A stretch of DNA of 64,000 nt from Psococerastis gibbosa (GCA_963971405.1 OZ020489.1:18440290-18504289); one strand, 5' to 3'; counted from the stretch's first letter, positions 32,322 through 43,639 are shown. Notes: generated from the sequence alone by a model not told the origin. Program-made: numbers and translations.

Positions 32322-32505
32322 AGTTACATGAAAAGTGCATAAAAATGCAAGCTTTCAAAGGAAATTTACATTTTCTCATTTGAAATAATATTACTTCTGA
32401 AAGCCCCCGATACAGTGCATTAAACCGATTTTAAACTTGTAAATCAATCGGGGAAACAGGCTGCTTTTTCAGAAAGCTGGAATTTTTTATGCATTTTTCA
32501 AGTGA
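32322..32505. repeat. imperfect inverted repeat next to MITE H
   Basis: TACATGAAAAGTGCATAAAA (32322) pairs imperfectly with sequence at 32470-32505 (TTTATGCATTTTTCAAGTGA). It may be a decayed MITE. It begins 11 bp after the end of the H element. Confidence 0.4.
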
Positions 32506-32549
32506 CCTTTGCGGCTGTGGCACGAGAAATTAATTAATTTGTCAAAAAG

Positions 32550-32745
32550 ACAAGGCCATTCCTTGTCAACAAGATATTTTGAAAATTGTCCCTTAATTTC
32601 CATTTCACATTTTGAATATTTTTTTTTCTTGTCAACAAGATATTTTTGAAAGCTGTTCCTTAATTTTCATTGTCCATTTCAAATATTTTTCATTCTTGTC
32701 AACAAGATATTTTGAAAGCTAACCCTTAATTTTTATTTTTACACA
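32550..32745 (+). repeat. tandem repeat, three units of about 65-70 bp
   Basis: Each unit has CTTGTCAACAAGATATTTT, GAAA(A/G)(T/C)T and CCTTAATTT(C/T)(C/T)AT. The CTTGTCAACAAG box is itself a 12-bp palindrome. Confidence 0.8.
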
Positions 32746-32749
32746 TATC

Positions 32750-33570
32750 CAATACGGACAATACGGTATATATATTTTTTCCCTGAAATGGCTATGCAAC
32801 TTGCAAGTTATTGGTTCTTCACATACATGTTGCATACTATATTTACACAATTTTTTTTAAACTATCTATTCGCTCTAACCTTCGTAGCTCTGCAACCCTT
32901 CGAATAGTTTGAGCTTGATAATCTCCGCCCATGGATGTACTGATCTTCCACTGACACCTTCAGCCAGCTACAGGAGCTTCTACATGTGCTTTTGGTAACC
33001 ATAAATGAACTAAAAATATATAGGCAGTTTTACTAAAAACCCTAGATATAGTAACCCCATTAAAAAAAATTTATATATAATTTATTATATATTAAAAAAT
33101 AAAAGCTGAACGTAAATATATATTTATACAAATAAAAAAGAATTAATAGTAAAGGTAAAGAAGCAAAAAGTGTGTATAAAAGTATATAAACACCAGCTTG
33201 AATCCGCTCTCTTTGCTCTCTCCGTTCAGTTTCTATAGGCTAGTTTATTAATCTAAAGAGCTTCTTGGCTGGTATTTAGCTCGTAAAAGTAGTTTACAAT
33301 TATTTCAATTAAGCTATCGTTGGTATGTACAGTGAACAGTTAGGTGTAAGTAGTGTAAGTTAGGTCATTGCATGTGTAACCCTATACACTAGTGTTATAT
33401 ATTCAATGGTTAGGTGTTAGTAGTTTATGAATCTAAGGAGTGGCTTGCAATAAATATCTACAATTCTTTTTCCAAACGCCTGGAGACATCTCGTGTAATG
33501 TACAGTTTTAAGTACTAAAATGTATTTTGTGGGAATTATCATCATTCATCATAACCCCAGGGCCCTCCGC
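32750..33570. other. non-coding stretch, nothing firm
   Basis: AT-rich. Two related segments around 33245 (TAATCTAAAGAGCTTCTTGG) and 33430 (GAATCTAAGGAGTGGCTTG) hint at an old local duplication. No gene seen. Confidence 0.4.
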
Positions 33571-33572
33571 AC

Positions 33573-33733
33573 CAGGGACGGTTTCAGAAAAAGTTTTCGG
33601 GGGGGGGGGGCTGAAAAATATCGCGATTCTTTTACTTGAGTAATATTTTTTTTTAATTTCCTTCAAAAGTCCATTTTGTCTAGTATAAAGCTATTTCTCT
33701 CGGGGGGGGGGGGGGGGGAAGATTCCGGCCCTG
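33573..33733. mobile_element. hAT-like G-run element with perfect 8-bp target duplication
   Basis: The ends are CAGGGACGGTTTCAG and (reverse complement) CAGGGCCGGAATC. CTCCGCAC flanks both sides (33565-33572, 33734-33741). It has two long G-runs and a TCTAGTATAAAG box shared with 20267-20448. Confidence 0.9.
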
Positions 33734-33839
33734 CTCCGCACTGGCAGGAAGCCATGAACACGAACCTCCAAACCTGATCACCAGTAGGGACTCCATGAAA
33801 AATTGATGGCAAGAAGACTTCTCACCCAAGCAACGCTTC

Positions 33840-34150
33840 ATAACGTAAGTTTCTTCCGTTGAGCGACGCAAGCGCGTTTGATTATTCTGAGGCGCTGTCT
33901 CCTGGGAAATCAGAGAACCCAACCGGAAAATACCGAACAGCATCGCTGACGCTCGGAAAGCTCCGTCCCTGCTCGCAGCTTTCCGAGTGTAGGCGATTGG
34001 CGACGAACGGTCTCGTCATTCGGCGCTGGAGTGTTTACAGGGGAGGTTGCTCCTCACTTCCGTAAACAAAGTTCCGCGATAACGTGCCGTCTAGTGTGCC
34101 CCTTTGTGGTGTTTCCGTGGATAAGCAGCCTGCTATTAAGGTATTCCAAT
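33840..34150 (+). promoter_or_regulatory. GC/CpG-rich island, possible promoter or 5' exon
   Basis: This stretch is noticeably richer in G, C and CpG (GCGACGCAAGCGCG, GGCGACGAACGG, TCATTCGGCGC) than its surroundings. It contains a perfect inverted repeat CTCGGAAAGCT...AGCTTTCCGAG (33953-33987). A possible splice donor (ATTAAG|GTATTC) follows at 34141. No conserved protein is recognised in any frame, so any transcript could be non-coding or have a distant coding exon. Confidence 0.35.
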
Positions 34151-35370
34151 GCTTCCTTAATGCTTTTTCTTCTTCTTCATCCAGTTTACTGACAATGCGA
34201 CTAACGTTGTATTTCGAACTCGATTTAGAACATTTTGGGACTAAAGCTAAACATTGCGGAGTTTTATATTTTTTATATTATGTTATAGATCAACTCTACA
34301 ACAGGAATTCTAAATTATGACAGTGTTATAAAAAAATACCGCCGATAGTCCCAGCAGCGTACCGAAGGCATGATAGTGGGGGGGGGGGGGGCTGGGGGGT
34401 GTAACTGTTTCAATTTCAATGCATGGCAAACTGCGAGTACCCTCTGTAACTATTTCCAGTTTTAGTACGGCAGTACACTTAGTCCCTAGATCGAATGGAC
34501 ACTAAAAATTAATTTTGTAGCTTATTATTATTATTATTATATTTATTCAGTCCCATAAACATTACATAGTGATACATAGGTATTGCCACAGGCCAAGGCC
34601 GTGCGTGGCTAGTTAAAGGGATGTTAGTCAAGCTTAAAAATAAAGATAGTTAAAAAAAAAATTAAAATTAATTAAAGATTACGTTAGGTTAGGTTAGTTG
34701 CTTATTTTCTAAAAGTTCACAGTGCACTCAATAAAATTGTCCTTGATGCTGATTAGTTTAATATTGAAAAGAATTGAAATAAGTAAATGAATGAATGGAA
34801 TCTTATTGGAAGGGGAGGGGGGGGGGGGAGTTGAAAATTACATATTCTTAAAAGAGATTCAAGTGCTGGGAAGCTTTGGTTATAAATACTCGTAGGCTTT
34901 TACCATCCTTCAAGTTTCAAGTTATAGGAGGATGAACATAGCTGTATTAAACCACTCACTTAACTTTGTAGATACTGCTCTTTCACTTATGTGGGCAAAT
35001 GTTCAGTGATGTTGCATGTGTACTAAGTTGACTAATTTTCGATTTGACGTAATTTTACATGATGCAGCGCCATTGACCCCCCCCCCCCCCCTGGATTGTG
35101 TACAATTCTGAGAAGGTGGTAAGCCTACCTTGTGTGCAGCTATTCTCTGTTGACTTTCATTTGGAACTATCCCAACTGAATTTCCCTTTTCAAGGTCACT
35201 GCTTCTTTCCAGCTTCATTCTGTGGGATCAGCAACACTTTATGTTTCTTATTGGTACTCCCGATATAAGGTAATATGTTAACAGAGCAATGTGAATAATG
35301 TGCATCCTATTGCTCTAATCAGCGGTCTCGTAGAGATAGTCAAAACCAGTTTGATAATAATTTAATAATG
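34150..35370. other. non-coding stretch with G and C runs
   Basis: G-runs occur near 34378 and 34820 and a C-run near 35078. (TTA)n at 34526-34540 leads to a CAGGCCAAGGCCGTGCGTGG segment like that at 31220-31235. GTTAGGTTAGGTTAG at 34684 is three short units and not a telomere array. No gene seen. Confidence 0.45.
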
Positions 35371-35375
35371 TTCTG

Positions 35376-35995
35376 AAGGACGTTTTATGAACCTAAGCCT
35401 ACTTAAAGGGGCCCATGGATTTCGGACATTATATTGTTTCCGTATGCAATTTTGGCCATTGGCATACTGGTATCAATGTCAACCTTCGCCGGCTACAAGC
35501 GATTGTAGACAAGCTGAGACAAGCTTACCATTGAGGCAATGAAACAGGCGAAAGTATGACTTAACCAAGTAAAGATACGAGTTAAAAAAAACCTGTCGCA
35601 AACATTTGTAGGTTTGGCTTAGTTTTTTGGGTGCTATACACTTCGGAAACGATTGAAACCCAGACTATACTGTAGCGAAATTGAGAATTAGTTTAGGGGC
35701 TACCAGAGCAACATAAGCTAAGAAACGGTAAACCAAGGAGCTTATGACTAACTTAGATACCAAACCTCATTGTAAACATTACCGAACTTGGTTAAGTCAA
35801 GATCACGCCGTTAAATTGGGTCTATAGTAAGCTTGTTTCAGTTTGTACATTGTGTGGGTTGACGTGGAGAACGTGTGCACCAACCTGCCAGCGGCAACAG
35901 CGTCAAGAATTGATACCTGCGGAAACTGTACCAATAATGTCCAAAAAATCAATGAGGCCGTTGGCAGGGCACTAAAATAGGTCTACATCCATAAA
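35376..35995. mobile_element. family P element, long copy with inverted ends
   Basis: The left end has ACGTTTTATGAACCTAAGCC then GGGGCCCATGGATTTCGGAC. The right end reads (complement) ATTTTTATGGATGTAGACCT. Interior boxes GGCTACAAGCGAT, GACAAGCTGAGACAAGCTTA, TTGAGGCAATGAAACAGG and TGACTTAACCAAG recur in copies at 38805, 39893, 59040 and 62343. Class unknown; no coding frame. Confidence 0.7.
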
Positions 35996-36177
35996 AATCA
36001 ATTTAAAATAATAATAATAATAACCCCTCAATGTACATTGTATTAAATACTAGCCTTAGTGGATTATTGTGAAAATCGGACCTTGCTAGTTATAGGGATT
36101 TCGAATGATAATGAAACCCTGCTGTGTTTTTGAGTTCATAATTGTTTGTCTCATCATATGTAGTTAAATTCCCTACC

Positions 36178-36330
36178 AGTCGAAACTTCCCTTCTCCCTG
36201 AGGAGAAGGAGGCTGCCCTTAGGGTGCCTCAAGTTAAAATAAACAGACGCACTCCCCCAACCAGGCTGACAGGGTTGCCTAAATGCCGAAATGCTGAAAG
36301 CAGGCGTAGGAAAACAAACAAACATAATAT
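36178..36330 (+). mobile_element. SINE-like family Q, 3' part
   Basis: It contains CTGCCCTTAGGGTGCCTCAA, CACTCCCCCAACCAGGCTGA, CAGGGTTGCCTAAATGC and GAAAGCAGGCGTAGGAAAAC, then an (AAAC)n tail. This is the 3' half of the 5827-6155 element; the tRNA-like half is absent. Confidence 0.65.
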
Positions 36331-36334
36331 GTAG

Positions 36335-37350
36335 TTAATTTTTTTTATTGTCTCCTGTTAGGCCCATAATTATGCTCTTAGTAAAATTAGGCTATATACT
36401 TCCCAATTCATATTCCTATTCCTATTCCTATTCCCAACCGTGGCCGTGGTAGACAATATGCATTCGCTGTGATCGGCCAAAGTTTAGGCCAGACCTAAAG
36501 TTCTATGCTTCTATATATAGAGAGAGGGATGGGACATTGGTTTTCCGCCAAAAATATATTTTTTAATTTCTGGGGCCACCCACCACGTCTCCTATGTGTA
36601 GCTATAAAAAAGGCGTAGTAGATGGCCCCAGGATTAAAAAAATAGTTTTGGTGAGCTCGAATGTCCCATCTCTCCTGTATAGAACTCTAACTAGGCCCAC
36701 ATTGTGGAAATAGCAGGGAGTGCGACGGTAGCTTTAAATTAGAGGCTTCCGACTAATGTGGCAATCGAATTGAGAATGAGTTGACTTAAGTAGGCAGCCG
36801 GCATTAAGGCATTGCAGTGAGTTGCGAGTTACGACTACTCTGTGGTAGTATTCTCATAAATATGCACTCAAATTATCATGCTTCCTACGCGACTTATGCG
36901 ACAGATTAAAACTAGTACCGTAGCCAGGTCAATTAGTATATCCGTATTGTGATTAACCAGCCCAATGCGGCAATCAACATCAACCGCCATCAACATATTC
37001 GCCACTCCTATCTGGGCTTCAGTCAGATTTAAGTGACAATCAGACGCCCCACAGGTTACTTGCCCAGGAAACTTTCCCCCGGGGGGGGGGGGGGGTAGCT
37101 TTTTCCGGCATTATTTTATGCTTAATTGGAAACAAAGTCCTGCTGGCCTGGGTCCATCCAAGCCCAATGGGCACCTTTTCGGCATTCGTAGGGAAAACAC
37201 CCCAAATAGAGAGAGAGAGAAAGGGAGGATCCTCTACCAGTCCTCAGGCTTAGACCTTCATTAAGTTGTCATGGCACGGCGTTTTCTCGTCAGATTAGTG
37301 ATATGAAATCCATTTCGGTGTTGTCTCCAGGGAATTGACAAATAGGTACT
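36335..37350. other. non-coding stretch, nothing firm
   Basis: A short CCTATT repeat lies near 36411-36432 and a (GA)n run near 37207. A G-run at 37080-37095 follows CTTTCCCCC, another possible G/C-run element end. No gene recognised. Confidence 0.45.
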
Positions 37351-37433
37351 AAGGTGGGGATTCCACCGACCGGCTAGGGCTAAATACAAAAACGGTGACG
37401 TGGTAGCAGACATTCAAGACTTAGGCGGGGTTT

Positions 37434-38701
37434 CCACCGACCTCGCATTGCAGAATGCAAATGACATTGACGGAAATGTTTGTTTTACTTTATGCCATAG
37501 TTAAAATTGATCAATGATCATACAGTTAAATCACAAACAAACAAACTAAAATTAAAAATAAATGTCATGGGATATGTTAAGTATAAACATTTTAATCTTC
37601 TTCTTCTTCTTCTTCTCGTGCCCCTTCAACGTTGAAGATTAGCGATCATATGAGCGATTTGCACCTTAGACACGGCTGCGCGGAAGAGGCCTGTCGTGCT
37701 CCTCCCGAACCAACCCCTAAGGTTGGCCAGCCAGGACGTCCGTCTTCTACCTGCGGTTCTTCTCCCCTCAATGCGCCCTTCGCCCTTGTATGATGAGTTG
37801 GAGAAGGTGATATTTCTCATTCCGCATCACGTGTCCAAAGTACTGCAGCTTCCTCTTCTTTACGGAGATTAATAAAGTTCGCTGGGTCCCCACTCTATTG
37901 AGTATTTCCTCGTTTCGTATGTGATCTCGCCAGGATATTTTAAGCAGTCGGCGATACACCCACATTTCAAAGGCGTCGATTTTGTTTTCAAGCCGCTATG
38001 TGAGGGTCCAACCCTCCATCCCATATAAGACAATTGGAAACACATAGCATCTCACCATTCTCACCCGCAGATCAAGTGATAGAGTTCTGTCACAAAAGAC
38101 TTTCCTCATTCTAGTAAACACACTTCGGGCCTGTTCAATGCGACTGCTGACTTCTTGCTTCATACTCCAGTTCTCATTCACAACGCATCCAAGATATTTA
38201 AAATGTGGCACTTGTTCAATTGGCTCTCCATTAAGGTTTAGGAGTACAGGGTGGTGTGGGACCTGCTTGGAGATGACCATGACCTTGGTCTTCTTAACGT
38301 TAATTCTTATGCCATATCTCTGACAGGCCCGGTCTACCTTATTAACTAACGCCTGCAGCTCCTCTGACGTAGATGCTATGAGCGCAGTGTCATCGGCGTA
38401 CCTGAGGTTATTTATAAGCTGTCCATTGACTGATATGCCTTCAGGGGAACCATCTAGCGCCTCCGCCATGATCTTCTCTGAGTACAGGTTAAAGAGGGTT
38501 GGAGATATCACACATCCTTGCCTTACCCCGCGCCTGATCTTTATCACGTTGGTCTCACCGCCATCGATCAGTACAGTTGCGACTTGTTGCCAATACAGAC
38601 TCGCTATGGCCCCATTTTAATAGATTTCTATAAAAAGAAAAATTCTAATTTCCGTCAATGTCATTTGCATTGTGCAATGTGAGGTCGGTGGAAACCCCGC
38701 C
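37434..38701. mobile_element. MITE family E inside MITE C, itself split by a LINE
   Basis: The inverted ends GGCGGGGTTTCCACCGACCT and its complement continue through CGCATTGCAGAATGCAAATG and ACATTGACGGAAAT. TA flanks it on both sides (37432-37433, 38702-38703). Its interior holds the reverse complement of the core shared with family F (CATGGGATATGT, GATCAATGATCATACAGT). The LINE at 37597-38612 sits inside it. Confidence 0.85.
37597..38612 (-). mobile_element. 5'-truncated LINE with reverse transcriptase domain, 9-bp target duplication
   Basis: Minus-strand frames 38547-37996 and 37965-37626 encode the palm of a non-LTR reverse transcriptase. They include GVRQGCVISPTLFNLYSEKI, the catalytic YADD in NNLRYADDTALIA and RINVKKTKVMVIS, then WVYRRLLKISWRDHIRN and KRKLQYFGHVMRNEKYHLL. 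A frame change near 37970 and an early C-terminal shift show decay. The 3' tail (AAG)n lies at the left. CATTTTAAT flanks it (37588-37596, 38613-38621). It belongs to the same family as 8755-9185 and 53925-54160. Confidence 0.9.
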
Positions 38702-38804
38702 TAAGTCTTGAATGTCTGCTACCACGTCACCGTTTTTGTATTAAGCCCTAGCCGGTCGGTGGAATCGGCGTCTTACAAGTAGGCTGGCTACCTTAGTAGA
38801 CTCA

Positions 38805-39055
38805 TAGACTCGTATCTGTACTTGGTTAAGTCATGCTTTCACCTGTTTCATTGTGTCAATGGTAAGCTTGTCCATTATCGCTTGTAGCCGGTGTAGGTTG
38901 CCATCGAGAACGTATACCAGTTTGCCAATGGCCCAAAATTCATACGGAAACAATACAAATCATGTCCGAAATCCATGGGGTCGTTGGCATTGGACAAGGG
39001 ACCTATGGGCCACTATATGGTAAGTAGGTCTGGGTCCATAAAAAGTCCTTAAAAA
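38805..39055 (-). mobile_element. family P element, copy
   Basis: The minus strand starts AAGGACTTTTTATGGACCCA and continues GTGGCCCATAGGTCCCTTGT, CCAATGCCAACGACCCCATG and GGCTACAAGCGATAATGGAC, then TTGACACAATGAAACAGGTG. It lies 35 bp beyond the interrupted MITE C. Confidence 0.65.
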
Positions 39056-39059
39056 ATTA

Positions 39060-39840
39060 CAATCCAATTACAATACAATTACAATAGGTAGTAGACTCAC
39101 AGTCCAACTGACCAACAATATTCATATATTATATTATTATTGTAATATTCATACCAACAGCAATTACAATTAATACAAACACCGCAAGGCAATGGCCGCT
39201 GTGCGGTTTAACGTGTTGGTTACCTGTCTAAACAAATAAAAACATATAAAATGCGTCCAGTATCAAAATGTTAAAATGATTAAATAAAAACAAAAACACA
39301 ATGTAGACAAGGACATTTAAATCAGAGGGGGGGGGGGATCGTATAGGCACTGTACGTAATTTTCAGCCGTTTTTCCAATTAAAGTTTAATTCCAAAAAGT
39401 GGTAGGTTCTAATATTTCTTGCTAGTTACAGACAAACTTACAGAAAAACTTTTATTCAGTTGAAGCCCTCGTTTCTACTTTCTTGCAGCTACCTCCTACT
39501 TCCGCAGGACTATTGACTAACAAAACGTCTGCCGTTAAAAAAAAAAAAAAACGCCGGAACTTATTTAATTCGACTCAAAAATTAGAAAACAACGCTTGGT
39601 TACTTTTAAAATTACAAATTACTTTATCATAGAAAATGAAAAGGAAAAAACTTGGAACTATTTAATTAAAACAATTATTAATTACTTTTCAAGTTGAAGC
39701 AAGTTGCGCGCGTTTTTTCCGTAATTAAAAACTGAATCCCTTGGCCGGGGAGCTTGGATCTCCAAGATTTCTTCGGACGCTTTCCCCTAAACGCAGTTCT
39801 GGCTCTATCGGCCTTTCTCTTATTAGGCTGCATATTTATA
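39060..39840. other. non-coding stretch
   Basis: A G-run lies at 39329 and an A-run at 39537. The block 39420-39830 is not repetitive within the window and has a dense, moderately GC-rich end (GGAGCTTGGATCTCCAAGAT, a palindrome-like GGAGCTTGGATCTCC). No gene recognised. Confidence 0.4.
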
Positions 39841-39845
39841 ATATT

Positions 39846-39891
<46 letters not shown>
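39846..39891 (+). repeat. (TAA)n microsatellite
   Basis: About fifteen uninterrupted trinucleotide units, directly before a family P element. Confidence 0.95.
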
Positions 39892-39892
<1 letters not shown>

Positions 39893-39893
<1 letters not shown>

Positions 39894-40495
39894 TCCTGAA
39901 GAGCTTTTTTGGATCTAGTTGGCTAGTGCCAACGACCCCATGATTTTCGGACAATTTCGGACATTGTTTCCGTAAACCGGCTACAAGCTATAATGGACAA
40001 GTTGAGACAAGCTTATCATTGACACAAGGTAACATGTGTTAGGCGTACATCGTCAATGAAAATTATGAAATTGAAGGACATTTCAATTTTTCATTGATGG
40101 CGGCCATTCCACATGTTTTTTCAAAATTGACAATTTTCTATTGAAACGTATGCGCCAAACTTTTGAAATTTGTTTGCATTTGTTTCTTGAAATTGTATTT
40201 GTTTTCTTCGTCGCCTTATTATTTAAACCTTATATAATTTTTATACAGAAATGCGTTCTTTTTAAAGAAATCAATTAAAATAGTTGTAGCCTACTTGTCA
40301 TATCCCATGACGCCATTTTTTAATTTTAGTTTGTTTGTGATTTTACTCTATGATCAATTGATCATTGATCAATTTTAACAAGGGCATAGAGTAAAATTGA
40401 AATGTCCTTCAATTTCATAATTTTCATTGACGGTGTACGTATGTGGAATTCCCGCCTTAGCGTGACTTCACCAAGTTCGGGTCAACAAAATTGTA
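39893..40495 (+). mobile_element. family P element interrupted by MITE F
   Basis: It has GTCCTGAAGAGCTTTTTTGG, GTGCCAACGACCCCATG, GGCTACAAGCTATAATGGAC and TTATCATTGACACAAGG up to 40041. It resumes after the MITE with GCGTGACTTCACCAAGTTCG (compare TGACTTAACCAAG in other copies). Confidence 0.65.
40042..40456 (+). mobile_element. MITE family F, copy 2, with TTA target duplication
   Basis: It starts GGCGTACATCGTCAATGAAA (14 bp of the terminal repeat deleted after GGCG) and ends CGTATGTGGAATTCCCGCC. It is flanked by TTA at 40039-40041 and 40457-40459. The interior is collinear with copy 1 (GGCGGCCATTCCACATG, ATCCCATGACGCCATTTTTT). Confidence 0.9.
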
Positions 40496-40689
40496 GCTTT
40501 TATCATGAAGCTTAATTTTTAGGACATCTTCCCGCACCTATAGGCTACTCGCCCTGTACTCTGATGTGGTGTGTAAATGGTCTGTTTTAGTTTTAGTTAC
40601 ATTTTTGTATATTTGCCTCTTTTTTTAATTCAGTTAAATTGGTACATTTTGTTATGAGGTAAAATATTGTGTAATATTTAATTTAACAT

Positions 40690-41095
40690 TATGGGTTAGT
40701 TGTAAGAGTGGGTCGAAAGGCTCAAAATTAGCCCTTATTGAAAATAAAGACAATTTTCTTTCTTTCTTTCTGAATTGGCTTGTTTTCCTATGTGCCTCAT
40801 TAAAAACAGTTGCAAAGGCTAAGCGTTTTATAAGTTGCGATAAAACGTGACCAACAATAAATATATCTCGCCATTTTTATCCTTACTGATAGTCTTCAAA
40901 TTTAAATTGGCGTCTCTGTGGTCTAGGCGCCCATTGTGGACCTCTTACGACTTATACTTTAAAAACGTGAAACCATAAATGCAGAAGGCAACGGGAAACC
41001 ACTCCATTACAATTCCCTAGTACTGTCATTATGACTACAATTGTCATGATGATCGCCGATCTTCGATAGAAGAGGTATTAGAAAAAGAAGAACCA
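40690..41095 (+). mobile_element. LINE-type 3' ends
   Basis: GGGTCGAAAGGCTCAAAATT followed by AAAATAAAGACAATTTTC and (TTTC)n at 40740-40775 matches similar tails near 55060 and 55285. A second piece (41000-41095) has GTCATGATGATCGCCGATCT, TCGATAGAAGAGGTATTAGA and AAGAAGAA, the 3' end of the LINE family at 8755 and 53925. Non-coding. Confidence 0.5.
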
Positions 41096-41099
41096 TGAA

Positions 41100-43125
41100 T
41101 ATAAGCAAAACCAACTACGTTGACATGAATACTGGCCTAACTGAAAACGGTTGGTGGTTGTTATTAAAGGAATAAGGGCTGCGGCATTTCCTCCGGCCGG
41201 GGAAACTTGTTTTTGCCAGCCATTCTTATCCTCGTATATTAAATTGAAGATTTTATTAAATTGGATTTTTTATGGCATTACTTCGAAGAAGTTAAGTGAA
41301 TTGCTATTTTTGTGTAATGTTTCACTTGAAATGGTTTAGCGCAGAAGTTCGGTTACTTGCTGGACTTGAGACCATTAATGAACATAGTTGAACTCGAGCG
41401 AACAATTTTAGGAAAATGAAAAAGAATTTATTAATGGGAACGTACCACTATGTTCCGCAGTTTACAAGTGTATTTTATCGTATGCCATACTGGCACGTGG
41501 GGTACTATACTCCACTAAAGCCTTGCTTGATACGTACCACAGTTAGAAACTACACTTCATCCGTGGGTGGCCAAAATGCAACGAATCAGTGGCGGATTTA
41601 GTTCTCAACCCACAGCACAGCTTCTAATGGTACATGGTATCTGGTATAAAGTAAGGCTTTAGAGGAGTATAGTACCTAACTTACGATATTCTACAGCTAT
41701 ACAATGCTGACGATACCGTCTTTACTGTATTTGCATTTGCTATTTTAATATCCTTTTGCTTAAGTTTCTGTACTAGTAATTTCAATTGATATGGTGTTTT
41801 GGTGTATACACTTGCCATTACGTAGAACCTGTCAGTAAAACGAAGTAAGGACATGTAACCAACCAGAATGACCTTATGGCTTATACGACTAGTTCTGTTT
41901 TATAATAAGGTGAATTTGAAATTCCTTCATCTAGCTGTTCTATTGTACTATATATCACTTTGACACTGATTTTGAAAGTAAAATTGGGCTCTGACGCATT
42001 TCCACATAGTTGCGCTGTATCGTGCAATGTATTGTATACCAAATCCTCCTAATTTAAAACACCTATGAAAGAAACATGACGCGTCTGGTGCCTGTTGCGT
42101 AGAGCAATACGGATAAGGGATTCCCATACTGCTGGCCGGTTGGGTCACACAGAAATACCTTGCTCGTTAAATATCTTAACATAACAGCAGCAAAATTGTT
42201 AGCACATGTTTCACTATTGAGACTTAGTACCGAGCATAAAGCTCGGTTAGTTTAGGTAACAAATTTACTTAGAATTCGGGCACTCTTACAGTCTAAAGTC
42301 TTCTACGTAGTGCCACTGAAGACGTCGACCACAGATGTTGACGAAACGTTTGGAAGTACGCTTTTAGATTGGCCACGGCCTACTTCTATTGTACTGCTTC
42401 ATTATGTACAGTAAATTGCAGAGCCGCAGATTTTTCTTGATATTTTTGTTTTTCTGTGATTGTTTTCAGAAACCAGATTAAAAAATATGGATTTCTAGAT
42501 TAAAAATTAGTAAAATGATGATTTTTCCATAGTTGAATTCCTCCATAGAATTCGTTATCTCATATTGACCATTGCTCGTTTAAAAGATAGAACATTACTA
42601 TACGACAAAAGGTGCAAGACGTAATGGAAGTCATTGCTACAGCTGTTTATAAATTAGCCTGCCTCTAGTGCGAAATATACCATAAAAGTTTCTACTACTC
42701 ATTGAAATAGTATTCCATTACTGCCCGGCCGTTAATTCCACGTCACACTGGGATCAGGGGAAGTTGCAGGGAGGGTGCGGGGGAGGGGGTGGGTGGGAGA
42801 GAGGGCACTTTAGGGCTTCTTCTGCTGAAAAGCTCTTGCTCATTATAGTAACAAGGATGGTCGCTCGTTACGTCGTAGGCCCCGGGCTTTAAGGATCTGT
42901 TTGCAATGCTATTACACGCGGCCAGTTACGGAGAGCTTCCCTGCCCCCTTATTGATCTGATCAGCGCCTCTCCGTTACCCCAATTAGGTAGTACAGCACT
43001 ATAATTCAATTAGTAACTACGACTGAATTGAGGGTAGTTCTATGTAGGAGAAATGGGACGTTCGTCTTTCGCTCCCGACAAGGATACATTTTTTTTTCAT
43101 TTCTAGTGCTACCTGCCAGCTGCCA
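41100..43125. other. unique non-coding stretch with a G-rich tract
   Basis: No gene recognised. At 42766-42800 a G-rich tract (GGGAGGGTGCGGGGGAGGGG and on) could form a G-quadruplex. At 43126 the left end of a CAGGGACGGATTCAG hAT-like element starts, followed by a G-run, with no right end found. Confidence 0.45.
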
Positions 43126-43474
43126 CGCAGGGACGGATTCAGCCCACTTTGGAGGGGGGGGGGGTAGTTGTGGGTCTAAATAGAACAAACATATGTAGTA
43201 TCGATTAAATTAGAGCGTAATTAATTAACGTACAATAGATTTACAATTTTACCAATCAGAGCTTTGGACAATTTCTTTCTCCCAATCAGAGCACGCCTTG
43301 CTGTCAGGACATTGTTTCTGGCGCACTCTAATTAATTGGTATGGGGCGGACGTGGCTGAAATTAAAAATATTCCTTTGGCCGATGACAATGTCCCATCTC
43401 TCCTATATCAACCACTATAGCGAACTGGATTCTCTACCGCTCAAAGAAAAATATTTGCCTGAGGGTTTTGAATC

Positions 43475-43585
43475 TTCAGTTATGTTTGTTTTTGTTGAAA
43501 CTTAAGTTATGTTTGTTTTTGTTGAAACTTAAGTTATGATTGTTTTTGTTGAATCTTAAGTTATTTTTGTTTCTGTTTTTGTCTA
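43475..43585 (+). repeat. tandem repeat, about four units of 31-32 bp
   Basis: Units of GTTATG(T/A)TTGTTTTTGTTGAA(A/T)CTTAA occur in direct order; the last unit is diverged. Confidence 0.85.
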
Positions 43586-43639
43586 TCTATGGGTTTAGAA
43601 CCAAGAGCATTACGACTACAATGGTGTCAACACACCAAA

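Larger units (their letters stand above)
37353..38770. mobile_element. palindromic MITE family C, interrupted at its centre
   Basis: The left half (37353-37433) starts GGTGGGGATTCCACCGACCG, and the right half (38702-38770) is its complement ending CGGTCGGTGGAATCGGCG. Both break at the same central position, CAAGACT-TA, where family E is inserted and the TA is present on both sides. Compare the uninterrupted copy at 30047-30181 and the similarly interrupted one at 46611-46973. Confidence 0.85.

Noticed and set aside
34684-34698. GTTAGGTTAGGTTAG as a telomeric TTAGG array
   Set aside because: Only about three units, in the middle of ordinary sequence.
27012-38612. host endonuclease/reverse-transcriptase genes
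   Set aside because: These are 5'-truncated LINE copies with A-rich tails, and in one case a target duplication, not host genes.
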